This document shows positions 53,274-62,004 of a stretch of DNA of 64,000 nucleotides, one piece after another. Positions within the stretch are counted from its first letter, which is position 1, and each line of letters begins with the position of its first letter. The notes below the pieces were generated by a model. It was given only the letters and a program-made list of their open reading frames with translations. It searched no databases and was not told the DNA's origin. The translations under genes were made by a program, and so were the position numbers. The stretch is from the NCBI RefSeq assembly GCF_003688895.1, contig NZ_REFV01000009.1:1-64000 (forward strand), read 5' to 3'. This stretch comes from Dokdonia sinensis (GTDB lineage: Bacteria > Bacteroidota > Bacteroidia > Flavobacteriales > Flavobacteriaceae).

Positions 53274-55931
53274 TTGCTCAAAGAAGCCTTTCACTTTATC
53301 TATCCGTGGCGTACATATCAAGAGCGGTTTCTTAAAGATTTTGGTGATCACGTAGCAGACGACCATTTGCACGTGGTGGCACCTCCAGGATCTGGTAAAA
53401 CGGTGCTCGGGCTGGAGATGATGCGCCGTGTAGACACCAAAACACTTGTACTCGCACCCACGCTTACCATACAGAATCAATGGGAAGAGCGTATGTTTGA
53501 GTGTTTTGTTTCGGAAGAGGGATGTACAGTTCCGCTTTCGCGTAATATCAAAAAGCCTGCACACATTACCTTTGCGACGTATCAGTCTTTACACGCTTTC
53601 GCGAAAAATGAAATGCAAGGCGATATGGGGCTTCTTTTGGACTTTTTCGCGAAAGCGGATATCAAACACATCATCCTAGACGAAGCGCACCACCTGAAAA
53701 ACGAATGGTGGAAACCGCTTTTTGCCCTCAAAAAATTGGAGGATTGTACGCTCACCGCCCTCACGGCCACGCCACCCTACGACAGCGAGCAAAGCGAAAT
53801 CGCAAAATACTTCCAACTCTGCGGGCCCATAGACATCGAGATAAGCGTGCCGGAGTTGATCAAGGAAGGCAATCTGTGCGCGCATCAAGACTACATCTAT
53901 TTTTCTGAGCCAGACGAGGCGCAAGTGCAGTATATCCTAGAATACCGGATGAAGGTGATGGGATTTTTAAATGATTTGGTGGCAAATGAGGCTTTTGGCG
54001 ATTTTGTGTTCAATCACAATCTGTATGCGCTGGCCGATGGAAAATTGGACTCCATTTATGAAAATCCAGATTTATATATCGCGATCCTGGTGTATCTAAA
54101 CGCCCGCGGTCACGCTATTCCAGAAAGTAGGTACGAATTATTGGGCGCCGATCCAAAAACGATAAAACTACCCACATTCACCCAAGAATGGGCCAAAAAA
54201 TTACTCCAACCACTTCTCGTAAACGACCGAGAGGAATATTTGGAAAACGAAGCGTTGTTGCTGGATATAGATAAGCAACTACGCCGTGTGGGTGCTTTTG
54301 ATAAAAAGCGCGTGGATTTTAAAGGACAAAAGGAGTTGTATCGTTCCCTCGCCCAAAGCCCGAATAAACTCAAAAGCATTCAGGAAATCATCAATTTTGA
54401 ATCGGCTCAAATGGGCGCGGGCTTGCGAGCGGTGGTGCTTACGGATTACATACGAAAGGAGTTTTTGGAAAGTGGGAATGACGACCTCTCAACTATAAAT
54501 AAGCTGGGCGTGGTGCCTATTTTCCATCACTTACGGCAGTCGCTAGAGCAACATCCCGAGCGCTGGCAGGGGAAGAACAAGTTGGAGAAGTTGGCAGTAC
54601 TTTCTGGTTCGCTAGTGATTATCCACCAAACGCTGGAAGCTAAAATTACCCAAGCCCTCGCCTCAGAAGATTATACGCTGGCGCCTTTGGCGGGTACCCA
54701 ATTTACCATCATTAAACCCAGAGAAAGTGCCAAAAATCAAATCGTAAGCGTGATGACTGCCATGTTTACAGCGGGTCATATCGAAGTGCTGGTAGGCACG
54801 GCATCGCTTCTGGGCGAGGGTTGGGATGCGCCCGCCATAAATACGCTGGTGCTTGCCTCGTATGTGAGTTCTTTTGTGATGTCTAACCAGATGCGCGGGC
54901 GGGCGATACGCATACAGCCGGGCAATGCAGAGAAGGTGGCAAACGTCTGGCATCTCACCTGTATCGACCCGACCGTGGACGGTGGTGGGGAAGATATAGA
55001 AAAACTGAAGCGCAGGTTTGATGCCTTTTGCGGGGTTTCGCTCGAGAGCGAACCGTTTATAGAGAATGGAGCCACTCGTTTTGGCTTGCCCACGGGGAAA
55101 TACCACAAAGAAACGCTCAACAAAAAGATGCTCACGCAAGCCTCACAGCGAGAAACCATAAAATCTCGCTGGGAAACGGCCATCACAACTGGGAAACTCC
55201 TCGTGCGCGAGGTAAAACTCGACTTGCACCCCAAAGACCGAAAATCCCACACTAAAAAAGTGTACCACACAGATGCGGTAAAAAGCACCTTACTCCAAAT
55301 AGGTGCGTTTATTACGATTACGGTTCCTGAGATTTTGGTGAACAATGCGGGCGTGTATTTCTCGCGCGGGATGCAATACTTTCTGTATGCCATTACCTCC
55401 AGTATTGCCCTCTTGCTCCTTCCCAAAACTTACAAGGCCTTCGTGCGCTACCTCAAGTACGGTCGTGTGGATAAGCAGGTGGATCGTATGGCGCAGGCCG
55501 TGCTCAAGACCCTGCGGGAGCGACTCCTCATCACTACCCAAGTACAGTATCTCAAGCTGGGCGTGGAATACCTACCCGATGGTGAGGTCGCTTGCTTCCT
55601 CACGGGAGCCACCGCCAAAGAAGAAATTCTTTTTACCACCTGCCTGCAGGAAGTACTGGCACCTATAGACAACCCCCGCTATATCATCGAGCAGTCCGGC
55701 TGGTTCCAGCGGAAATTTGGTTTTGCTAACTATTATGCGGTGCCTTCCCTATTTACCGGAAATAAAAAGGATGCGACGCTATTTTATAAGTACTGGCACA
55801 TCTACGTGGGCAAGAGCACCCTCACGTTTACCCGCTCCCGCGACGGCCGTAAGGAATTGCTCAAGGCGCGTTTTCATTATTTGAATATGGAAGGTGGATT
55901 GAAGGTGGAGGGGAGTGCTATATGGAGGTAG
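53274..55931 (+). CDS. Superfamily 2 DEAD/DEAH helicase with C-terminal membrane segments
   Basis: About 885 aa from a TTG at 53274; the frame also allows a TTG at 53208, but a promoter-like element lies between them. Helicase motifs: Walker A APPGSGKTVLGLEM, DEAH in IILDEAHHLKNEWW, LTALTATPPY (motif III), GTASLLGEGWDAPAINT (motif V region) and NQMRGRAIRIQPG (motif VI). After the helicase core two hydrophobic segments (about residues 674-688 and 700-718) are followed by a 150 aa C-terminal domain of unknown type. A membrane-attached SF2 helicase is unusual. With the adjacent Shedu gene it looks like a defence gene (inference). Two palindrome copies (cores 53597, 53645) encode AFAK and FFAKA. 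Confidence 0.82.
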   Translation: MLKEAFHFIYPWRTYQERFLKDFGDHVADDHLHVVAPPGSGKTVLGLEMMRRVDTKTLVLAPTLTIQNQWEERMFECFVSEEGCTVPLSRNIKKPAHITFATYQSLHAFAKNEMQGDMGLLLDFFAKADIKHIILDEAHHLKNEWWKPLFALKKLEDCTLTALTATPPYDSEQSEIAKYFQLCGPIDIEISVPELIKEGNLCAHQDYIYFSEPDEAQVQYILEYRMKVMGFLNDLVANEAFGDFVFNHNLYALADGKLDSIYENPDLYIAILVYLNARGHAIPESRYELLGADPKTIKLPTFTQEWAKKLLQPLLVNDREEYLENEALLLDIDKQLRRVGAFDKKRVDFKGQKELYRSLAQSPNKLKSIQEIINFESAQMGAGLRAVVLTDYIRKEFLESGNDDLSTINKLGVVPIFHHLRQSLEQHPERWQGKNKLEKLAVLSGSLVIIHQTLEAKITQALASEDYTLAPLAGTQFTIIKPRESAKNQIVSVMTAMFTAGHIEVLVGTASLLGEGWDAPAINTLVLASYVSSFVMSNQMRGRAIRIQPGNAEKVANVWHLTCIDPTVDGGGEDIEKLKRRFDAFCGVSLESEPFIENGATRFGLPTGKYHKETLNKKMLTQASQRETIKSRWETAITTGKLLVREVKLDLHPKDRKSHTKKVYHTDAVKSTLLQIGAFITITVPEILVNNAGVYFSRGMQYFLYAITSSIALLLLPKTYKAFVRYLKYGRVDKQVDRMAQAVLKTLRERLLITTQVQYLKLGVEYLPDGEVACFLTGATAKEEILFTTCLQEVLAPIDNPRYIIEQSGWFQRKFGFANYYAVPSLFTGNKKDATLFYKYWHIYVGKSTLTFTRSRDGRKELLKARFHYLNMEGGLKVEGSAIWR

Positions 55932-56050
55932 GTTATTAGATTTCTTTACGCTTTCGCGAAAATTCTAGGTGGGTTTTTGAATGGGATCAGGGAAAGTAAT
56001 CAGGTTAAACTGGGGTTATTCCGTTGTTATATTTCTTGTTAGGGGCAAGC

Positions 56051-57025
56051 TTACCGCAACATTCTTTCGGCACGAGCTAAAATATGGTCAAAAGTCATTA
56101 TTGTCAAGTTATGATAATTTGAATTAAGTATTCTAAAACTTTTTTTCTTTTCAGTATTCCAATCATCAGAACGTCCAAAAATTAGCACACATCGAGGTTT
56201 TATCGTTCTAACGCCATCAACTTTTTCTAAAAATTTTACGCTATCAGACTCACGTTCAACTTCATATATATATTTTGACGCTTGTGTAATTGCTTTTACT
56301 AAATCTTGATGTGGGACATAATTTTCGTGGTCTTTGCTTTTAGACCAAAACCTCAAAGCGCCATCAGGTCTTTTGATTTCTACAATATCCAAAAAGCCGT
56401 CATAAGCCTCCATAAGAAAGTCCGAAATATTTTCTGTATCTATGGTACGTTCATCAAGCATTCTAACATAATCGGTGCCTAAAACCCAATCATTTTCTTC
56501 AAACCATTTTTGCCAATCGTGTTCGGTCAAATCATTCCTTAACATTTCTTCAAACTTCTCAACAGCGCGGATTTTAGTCAATTGATTGAAAGCGACAAAT
56601 AACTCATCGGGAATAATATCGTGCCCAAGGACGAAATCAATTAATTTTTGCTTTTCTGGATTGCCAAAGAATGCTTGTAAATGTTCAATATTTCCAGCTT
56701 CAAATTGTTCATCAAGAGGTATGAATTTTTGAACTCCTTGTTGAAATGGTTCGTATTTATTTTCTATAAACTCTACTAATGCTTCAAATTCTGCGCCCTT
56801 GAGGGTTAATTCACTTTTAGGTTTAGGATTTTCAAGTGTCTCACGAGTAAAGTTGAAAGGACCTTTTTTCTTTTTATAACGACCTATCTTTACTGCAACT
56901 TCATCATTTTCAGCGTGACGATGCTTTATCATCCAGAGTATCGCACGTGTTACTGTTAATGGTGTTTCGTGTAAAACTGCATTTAAATAATCAATTCCAC
57001 CTTTGCTGGTTTTAACTTCTTTCAA
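56051..57025 (-). CDS. Shedu-type anti-phage nuclease (DUF4263)
   Basis: A 324 aa protein. The C-terminal half (about residues 155-320) carries the DUF4263 signature: EHDWQKWFEENDWVLG, then FLDIVEIKRPDG with D213, E216 and K218 of a PD-(D/E)XK active site, then QASKYIYEVERE and PRCVLIFGRSDDW. The N-terminal half is an unassigned regulatory domain. SduA-type proteins are single-gene anti-phage systems that cut DNA. It is convergent with the helicase and sits in the accessory block. Confidence 0.88.
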   Translation of the reverse strand: MKEVKTSKGGIDYLNAVLHETPLTVTRAILWMIKHRHAENDEVAVKIGRYKKKKGPFNFTRETLENPKPKSELTLKGAEFEALVEFIENKYEPFQQGVQKFIPLDEQFEAGNIEHLQAFFGNPEKQKLIDFVLGHDIIPDELFVAFNQLTKIRAVEKFEEMLRNDLTEHDWQKWFEENDWVLGTDYVRMLDERTIDTENISDFLMEAYDGFLDIVEIKRPDGALRFWSKSKDHENYVPHQDLVKAITQASKYIYEVERESDSVKFLEKVDGVRTIKPRCVLIFGRSDDWNTEKKKSFRILNSNYHNLTIMTFDHILARAERMLR

Positions 57026-57247
57026 AATTATTTTTTTTTAGCTTATCCTTCACGGTTCTCTTTATAAAACGGAGCCTGTAAAAAGACTCTAATTTTTCAG
57101 ATTAACACAAGACTAGACTTCTATATTTTGTTTCTAGCTTATCATTCTTGATAACGCAATTAAAAATTTAGTGCGCTCAATAGATGAGCAAAAACTCTTG
57201 GAAAGCTATTAATATTCAAACTTTATACAAGTTGTTAGCCACCGTAT

Positions 57248-57997
57248 TTATTTCGATTGTGTTGCTTTATATCCTACACTTGTTAATTCTCCTTCTTTAT
57301 CGAATAGTTCCATATTCAGGTTTTTATCAATTCGATAAAATTCTCCGTCTTTACTTCCTTTGACGTAATAATCGGAACCTTTCTTAATAAGATTTTCGGT
57401 TTTTTTATCAAGGTTATTTTTAATTATAACTCCAATATATTCATTTCCTTTTTTATATATCTCGTAAGGATAACTTTCGTTGACAATAGAATTTGAGATT
57501 GTCCATTTTCCAAACAATTCATAATCCGTTTTCAGTTTGCTGTAACTTGAAATCTCTGAAGAAGTTGGCTTTTCGTCCACAATTGGTTTGTCCGAAATTG
57601 CATCGCTAAAAATTTTGTTGAAAGTTTTGGTAACTTCTGTTTCTTTTCCTTTCGAGCTAACATAAGCCATTCCCAATTGTTCTAATTCTCCAATTAAAAC
57701 ACCTTTCTTTAGTAATAGTTTTGATTCGGGATTTTGCTTAATCTCTCTAACTTTCTCAAGCCATTCGCTATATTTTCCGCCTTTCCCAAATCCGATTTTT
57801 TTAAAGTCCGCATCGTTTTTAAATTCGCTTAATTCTCCGTACAAACTTTTAAATTCGGCAAATGCTTTTTCGATTTTTTCGGTTTCGTTAATCTTTGCGA
57901 CTTTCTCGATTTTAATTGGTTCTTCTTTTTCTGTTTCCGTTTTACACGCAGTTAGTGAGAAGATAATAATGACTATAAATAATAATGTTCTGTTCAT
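57248..57997 (-). CDS. Hypothetical lipoprotein
   Basis: A 249 aa protein with a lipobox signal (IIIFSLTAC, Cys at about residue 18), a Lys/Glu-rich helical middle, and a C-terminal part of short strands with KGSDYYVKGSKDGEFYRID. No known family recognised. The A/T-rich, Lys-heavy composition is unlike its neighbours and suggests transfer. It is not clearly tied to the Shedu gene, with 222 bp between them. Confidence 0.7.
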   Translation of the reverse strand: MNRTLLFIVIIIFSLTACKTETEKEEPIKIEKVAKINETEKIEKAFAEFKSLYGELSEFKNDADFKKIGFGKGGKYSEWLEKVREIKQNPESKLLLKKGVLIGELEQLGMAYVSSKGKETEVTKTFNKIFSDAISDKPIVDEKPTSSEISSYSKLKTDYELFGKWTISNSIVNESYPYEIYKKGNEYIGVIIKNNLDKKTENLIKKGSDYYVKGSKDGEFYRIDKNLNMELFDKEGELTSVGYKATQSK

Positions 57998-58058
57998 AGA
58001 TGATGGTCGTTTCGTAATTGTGGGTAACCTATTATATAATAACTTTTATCGTCGATAC

Positions 58059-58099
58059 CCCGTAAAGATAACCAACCCACCCCCCCAAAACTTTACGGG
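58059..58099. other. Inverted repeat between two lipoprotein genes
   Basis: Arms CCCGTAAAG (58059-58067) and CTTTACGGG (58091-58099) lie around a 23 nt C-rich loop. They are divergently flanked, so this may be an operator or an inefficient hairpin. Nothing else is seen in 57998-58179. Confidence 0.4.
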
Positions 58100-58179
58100 A
58101 ATCCTCATTTAGAGTAAATTAAACTCTGCTCAACCCATTTTTCCCTAAATTACTACACCAAAAAACTGTAATTATAAAA

Positions 58180-58752
58180 ATGAAACCCCTGAAACCCATC
58201 ATCCTACTAATAACCCTACTAGCCGTCTCAGCCTGCCAATGGACCTTTAACCCCAACGGCCCACCACCCAAAAACTATCCTTTTTATATCACCACAGAAC
58301 CCATCACGGTAAAAAATATAACCGTTCCCGTGGGCACAAGACTAGAGTATAAAGAGCACTTTTTTAGAGAAGGAAGGCAGGATAAAATAATGTCAGCAAG
58401 TAAGCTCACCACTCTGGAATTTCCCGAGGAACCAGCGTTTTATTGGGGAGGTGTGCCTGTGGCTTCTATTTATGAATTCTATAATACAGAAATGAGCGGG
58501 TTTACGGTGGTGGCTAACTTTGAGAATTTTGATGCTATCGATAAAACGAGGTTTTCTCAGCTCTGGGAAAGCTGTGACACAGATCTGGGTATTACAGTAA
58601 GAGATAGGGATGATTGGTCATTCAACACTACAAACATTCTGGACGTGGAGAGTTGTAGCGTGCTATATCAACGCTATTTTAAAGAAGATGTTGAACAGCA
58701 ACGGTTTTTGGATAGCCTTTATACGGAGCTTTTGAAAGTTGGCGGGAAGTAA
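58180..58752 (+). CDS. Hypothetical lipoprotein
   Basis: A 190 aa protein with a lipoprotein signal (LITLLAVSAC, Cys at about 19) and an all-beta-looking body with many Thr and aromatic residues (FYITTEPITVKNITVPVGT, PVASIYEFYNTEMSGF). No family recognised. It is convergent with the YoeB gene. Confidence 0.7.
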   Translation: MKPLKPIILLITLLAVSACQWTFNPNGPPPKNYPFYITTEPITVKNITVPVGTRLEYKEHFFREGRQDKIMSASKLTTLEFPEEPAFYWGGVPVASIYEFYNTEMSGFTVVANFENFDAIDKTRFSQLWESCDTDLGITVRDRDDWSFNTTNILDVESCSVLYQRYFKEDVEQQRFLDSLYTELLKVGGK

Positions 58753-58761
58753 ATAGATATT

Positions 58762-59019
58762 TTAAGCGTAATGAAATCTACACTTTGCAATTAGAATCTC
58801 TCCCTCGCGATATTTATAAATTAGACGGTGCTCGCTATCGATGCGCCTAGACCAAAATCCAGCATATTTGTGCTTTAGAGGTTCGGGTTTTCCGAGTCCG
58901 TCAAAGGGATTTCTAGCAATATCTTTAAGGAGTTCGTTTATCTTTTTCAGCTTCTTTTTGTCTGTTTTTTGCCAGTACAAGTAGTCTTCCCAAGATTCAT
59001 CTACAAATGTGTATTTCAT
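58762..59019 (-). CDS. yoeB: YoeB toxin (Txe/YoeB family mRNA interferase)
   Basis: An 85 aa RelE-fold toxin. DYLYWQKTDKKKLKKINEL, GLGKPEPLKHKYAGFWSRRI and HRLIYKYREGEILIAKCRFH match YoeB throughout, and the C-terminal His-Tyr used in catalysis is present (RFHYA). It cuts mRNA in the ribosome. Its ATG is 1 bp after the antitoxin stop. Confidence 0.96.
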   Translation of the reverse strand: MKYTFVDESWEDYLYWQKTDKKKLKKINELLKDIARNPFDGLGKPEPLKHKYAGFWSRRIDSEHRLIYKYREGEILIAKCRFHYA

Positions 59020-59020
59020 A

Positions 59021-59275
59021 CTAGCTCTCTAACAACTCTTTGCTAAAGGACTTTCCGTTATTCAGTTTTTCTATCGCCGAGTCTAGTCGCAATTCGTTTT
59101 TTCGAGAGGACAACTCGTGATTGGTCGCCATCAGGGAGTTGTATTCTTCCAGCGACATCACAACAATCCCCGAGTCCTTCCCACGATTGATGATAAGCGT
59201 CTCTACGTTTTGAACAACCTTGTCTAAATAGGATTTTATATCCTTCCTAAAATCTGAAACGGTGGCAATAAGCAT
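59021..59275 (-). CDS. yefM: YefM antitoxin (Phd/YefM family)
   Basis: An 84 aa antitoxin from the ATG at 59275, as in the family. SDFRKDIKSYLDKVVQNVE is the DNA-binding N terminus and VVMSLEEYNSLMATNHEL the YefM core; the C-terminal tail is the toxin-binding part. An in-frame upstream ATG (59326) would run through the operator and is rejected. Confidence 0.95.
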   Translation of the reverse strand: MLIATVSDFRKDIKSYLDKVVQNVETLIINRGKDSGIVVMSLEEYNSLMATNHELSSRKNELRLDSAIEKLNNGKSFSKELLES

Positions 59276-59291
59276 AATGATGTATTTTTTA

Positions 59292-59311
59292 TTGTACAAA
59301 TATATGTACAA
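59292..59311 (-). promoter_or_regulatory. yefM-yoeB promoter/operator with TGTACA repeats
   Basis: Inverted repeat TTGTACA-N6-TGTACAA. It overlaps a minus-strand -7 element TATATTTG (59304-59297), with the ATG 16 nt beyond the repeat. TGTACA is the known core bound by YefM-YoeB in E. coli. Thus autorepression is expected. Confidence 0.75.
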
Positions 59312-59332
59312 AAAATGAAATAACACTCTTGT

Positions 59333-60244
59333 TTAAGAAACCCACTCCTTCGGCTCTTTCAGCACTTCGATGAGTCGTTCTTCTTCACTACCCGCGACCG
59401 GATGATGGTCATATTTCCATTGCACCACAGGTGGTAAACTCATCAAGATACTTTCAATACGGCCGTTGGTTTTAAGACCAAAAAGCGTTCCCTTGTCGTG
59501 CACGAGGTTAAACTCAACGTACCTACCGCGACGGACTTCTTGCCAGTCTTTTTCTGTTTTCGCGAAAGCGGTATCCTTCCTACGCTCTACAATAGGCACG
59601 TACGCATTGAGGAAGCTGTCGCCCACCTCAGTCACAAAATTGTACCAATCTTGCATAGACATTTCATCTGTAGCTTTACAGTAGTCAAAAAAGAGTCCAC
59701 CCACACCACGTCCTTCCCCACGGTGCGGGTTGTAAAAATACTCGTCACATCGTGCCTTGTATTTAGGGTAAAACTCGGGATTATGTGCATCGCAAGCCGT
59801 CTTGCAAACCGTATGAAAATGAGTCGCATCTTCATCATACAAATAATAAGGCGTCAAATCCTGCCCACCGCCAAACCATTGATCCACAATCTTCCCGTCC
59901 TTGTCGTACATCTCAAAATAACGCCAGTTTGCGTGTACCGTAGGCACCATCGGGCTTTTGGGGTGTAAGACCAGCGACAATCCGCAGGCAAAGAAATTGG
60001 AATCCTTCACTCCAAAATATTTCTGCATCGCTTCTGGGAGTTCGCCGTGTACTTGGGAGGTATTTACACCTCCTTTTTCAAAAATGTTACCATTTTCAAT
60101 CACCCGTGTACGACCACCACCGCCTTCGGGACGTTTCCAATTGTCTTCTTGGAATTTGGCCTTACCGTCTATTGCTTCGAGTTTTGAAGTGATGGTGTCT
60201 TGTAAGTTCAATATGTATGTAACGAATTGTTCTTTCATTTTCAT
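59333..60244 (-). CDS. hemF: Oxygen-dependent coproporphyrinogen III oxidase
   Basis: Converts coproporphyrinogen III to protoporphyrinogen IX with O2. The 303 aa protein (from ATG 60244) contains PMVPTVHANWRYFEM, DQWFGGGQDLTPYYLYDED, GEGRGVGGLFFDYC and GRYVEFNLVHDKGTLFGL, all HemF signatures. A longer N terminus of 52 residues seen in the frame is encoded by the palindromic repeat element at 60257 and is rejected. The TTTCGCGAAAGCG copy at 59558 encodes AFAK. It lies downstream of the RAYT gene and its repeat. Confidence 0.95.
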   Translation of the reverse strand: MKMKEQFVTYILNLQDTITSKLEAIDGKAKFQEDNWKRPEGGGGRTRVIENGNIFEKGGVNTSQVHGELPEAMQKYFGVKDSNFFACGLSLVLHPKSPMVPTVHANWRYFEMYDKDGKIVDQWFGGGQDLTPYYLYDEDATHFHTVCKTACDAHNPEFYPKYKARCDEYFYNPHRGEGRGVGGLFFDYCKATDEMSMQDWYNFVTEVGDSFLNAYVPIVERRKDTAFAKTEKDWQEVRRGRYVEFNLVHDKGTLFGLKTNGRIESILMSLPPVVQWKYDHHPVAGSEEERLIEVLKEPKEWVS

Positions 60245-60256
60245 TTTGTTAGTTTC

Positions 60257-60384
60257 ATTCAGACCTACAAGGAGCCCGCCGTTGGCGGGGACACCTCGCA
60301 GGTCGGGGCCTGTGCTATCTTGGACCTGCGAGGTTTTGCCGGAGTAGCGCGTAGCGATACGAAGGTAACCTTGTAGGTCTGAAT
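60257..60384. repeat. RAYT-associated palindromic repeat, copy A
   Basis: 128 bp with outer arms ATTCAGACCTACAAGG/CCTTGTAGGTCTGAAT (16 bp, perfect) and inner arms ACCTCGCAGGTC/GACCTGCGAGGT (12 bp, perfect), plus a small CCCGCC-GTT-GGCGGG hairpin. It ends 9 bp before the RAYT stop, and the same orientation occurs in copy B. Confidence 0.93.
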
Positions 60385-60393
60385 CAACCGCAA

Positions 60394-60957
60394 CTACCAA
60401 TCCACCCCTTCTTCATCTCTAAAATTAGCCTGCCGTAAATGCACAAATTTAAAGTTTTCTAAATCATCAAAATAGCTGATGGTTTCTTCTTTGTCCAAAG
60501 CAATTGGCGAACTCAGCAACGGTTCAATACAAAAGCGATATGAGGAAAATTTGAAATTTGCAAAGTCAGGAGTTACTCCGTGGTTCAATGGATTACGGTG
60601 AATGTAAATAATCAGATTTCGTAGATACGCTTCGCTCGTAATCTTCTTACGACGGAAGTGCTTTTCGAATAAACTTCCTGTTCGGTTGAAACGTTTGTTA
60701 TATGCTTTCGCGTAAGCATTAAAAAGATTTGAGAATTTTTGAGTGGCGGTATGCTCTTCCGTATCGATTTTAAGTAGAAAATGATAGTGGTTATCGATCA
60801 GGCAGTAAGCGAGAATGGAAACGGCTTGGTCTAAATGTTTTGCTGCCAGCGAGAGGAAATATCTTTTGTTTTCATCGTTTCTAAAGATAACTTCGCTATC
60901 ATTACCCCGATTGTATATGTGGTAGTAGAGGTCTTTTTCGAGCATTTCTAGCTTCAT
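60394..60957 (-). CDS. REP-associated tyrosine transposase (RAYT, Y1/HUH family)
   Basis: A 187 aa single-strand transposase. LYYHIYNRGN is the typical start, ILAYCLIDNHYHFLLKID contains the HUH metal motif (H-Y-H) and YIHRNPLNHG the C-terminal hallmark; the catalytic Tyr is probably Y137-Y138 region preceding IHRNP. It moves or maintains palindromic REP elements. It lies exactly between two direct copies of such an element (9-15 bp on each side), a self-contained RAYT-REP unit inserted near hemF. Confidence 0.9.
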   Translation of the reverse strand: MKLEMLEKDLYYHIYNRGNDSEVIFRNDENKRYFLSLAAKHLDQAVSILAYCLIDNHYHFLLKIDTEEHTATQKFSNLFNAYAKAYNKRFNRTGSLFEKHFRRKKITSEAYLRNLIIYIHRNPLNHGVTPDFANFKFSSYRFCIEPLLSSPIALDKEETISYFDDLENFKFVHLRQANFRDEEGVDW

Positions 60958-60971
60958 ATGTTTTAAATTTC

Positions 60972-61098
60972 ATTCAGACCTACAAGGAGATTTTTGTCCC
61001 AAAAATAACACCTCGCAGGTCAAGGCTTGGGCTATCTTGGACCTGCGAGGTTTCGCCGGAGTAGCGCAGAGCGATACGAAGGTAACTTTGTAGGTCTG
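60972..61098. repeat. RAYT-associated palindromic repeat, copy B
   Basis: 127 bp, same orientation as copy A. Outer arm ATTCAGACCTACAAGG and right arm with one change (CTTTGTAGGTCTG); inner arms identical to copy A. The right half GCCGGAGTAGCGC...GCGATACGAAGGTAAC is nearly identical; the left variable part differs (AAAAATAACA instead of the G+C hairpin). Confidence 0.93.
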
Positions 61099-61149
61099 GT
61101 TGAGACTAGCTATTTTTCAATGGTGTCAAAATTATTAATCAGTCTTTTT

Positions 61150-61200
61150 CATACAGACTTACAAGGAGGTTCTCGTACCTCGAATAACAACTCGCAGATC
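61150..61200. repeat. RAYT-associated repeat, degraded half copy C
   Basis: Left half only: ATACAGACTTACAAGGAGG, then AATAACAACTCGCAGATC, matching the first half of copy B with several changes. The right half is absent; the EI24-domain gene ends 24 bp on. Confidence 0.75.
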
Positions 61201-61223
61201 GCGCTTTCAAATGGCTTCTTACG

Positions 61224-62003
61224 TCAGACAGCACCTTTCAGGTCGCGCTTCCCTTCCCGTAACATTTTCTCCTCATCCAGCAACCTTACCGTTTGCACCG
61301 TTGCTGCCGTTACCGAAACTGGTAACACAAGAATAATCCCAACTATAGGAATGAGCAAAAACAGCATAAACACCATCCCATTCCCTATCGCCTGTCCTTT
61401 ATTTTTCTTTACAAAATCAACGCTCTGCCTGTACTTATAATGGCGCTCCAGCGTGTAATCCATATTACCAAAACCAGCATAATAAGCCTGGGTTAAAAAC
61501 AGTAGAACCGTTGCCACAATACTTCCTAAAAAGGGAATCAAATTGAGTAAAAGTATGGGTAGTGTAAGTAAAAGCTCAAAGGCAAGATTGCGCACGTTTA
61601 TGCGAATACCGCGAACCAACTGCTCGGTATTGCTCGTTTCTCTGTGGGTGTGATTTTCACCTTTGAGGTATTTTTCTATTTTTTCAGAAACGGGGCTCAT
61701 AAACGGAGCACTAAACGCCATAATAATGTGTTTGTAAAGTATAAGACCTACAGCAATAATAAGTAACGCACTAAATATTTGAGCAATCGTATCAAAGGTC
61801 TGCGCACCCCATTCCCAAGGCCAGATACGCGCAATCCAATGCCCTAGATTATCTGAAAATCCCCAAGCAGAAAGACCAATGGTTACCGCAGTTACAAAAC
61901 TAATCACCATCGGGATGGCAAAGTATTTCCACAAGCCAAGCTTTGAAATCAAGCCAAATGACTGACCGTAAGTTTTAAGTCCGTTTAGAATACCTTTTAT
62001 CAT
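61224..62003 (-). CDS. EI24/CysZ-like membrane protein
   Basis: A 259 aa protein with about four to six membrane helices. The start GILNGLKTYGQSFGLISKLG and the YYAGFGNMDYTLERHYKYR and VDFVKKNKGQAIGNGMVFM segments are typical of the EI24 domain family, which includes the sulfate transporter CysZ. Substrate unknown. It is coupled to the DUF6973-like gene (1 bp gap) in the hemE operon. Confidence 0.8.
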   Translation of the reverse strand: MIKGILNGLKTYGQSFGLISKLGLWKYFAIPMVISFVTAVTIGLSAWGFSDNLGHWIARIWPWEWGAQTFDTIAQIFSALLIIAVGLILYKHIIMAFSAPFMSPVSEKIEKYLKGENHTHRETSNTEQLVRGIRINVRNLAFELLLTLPILLLNLIPFLGSIVATVLLFLTQAYYAGFGNMDYTLERHYKYRQSVDFVKKNKGQAIGNGMVFMLFLLIPIVGIILVLPVSVTAATVQTVRLLDEEKMLREGKRDLKGAV

Positions 62004-62004
62004 A

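Noticed and set aside
53223-55672. Several long antisense and shifted frames opposite the helicase gene
   Set aside because: The helicase has higher G+C and clear motifs in its frame; the others are composition-driven shadows.
59498-59968. Plus-strand 156-codon frame within hemF
   Set aside because: Antisense shadow of a strongly supported hemF gene; no recognisable protein features.
60245-60400. N-terminal extension of HemF by 52 codons
   Set aside because: It is translated palindromic repeat copy A; the ATG at 60244 gives the usual HemF length.
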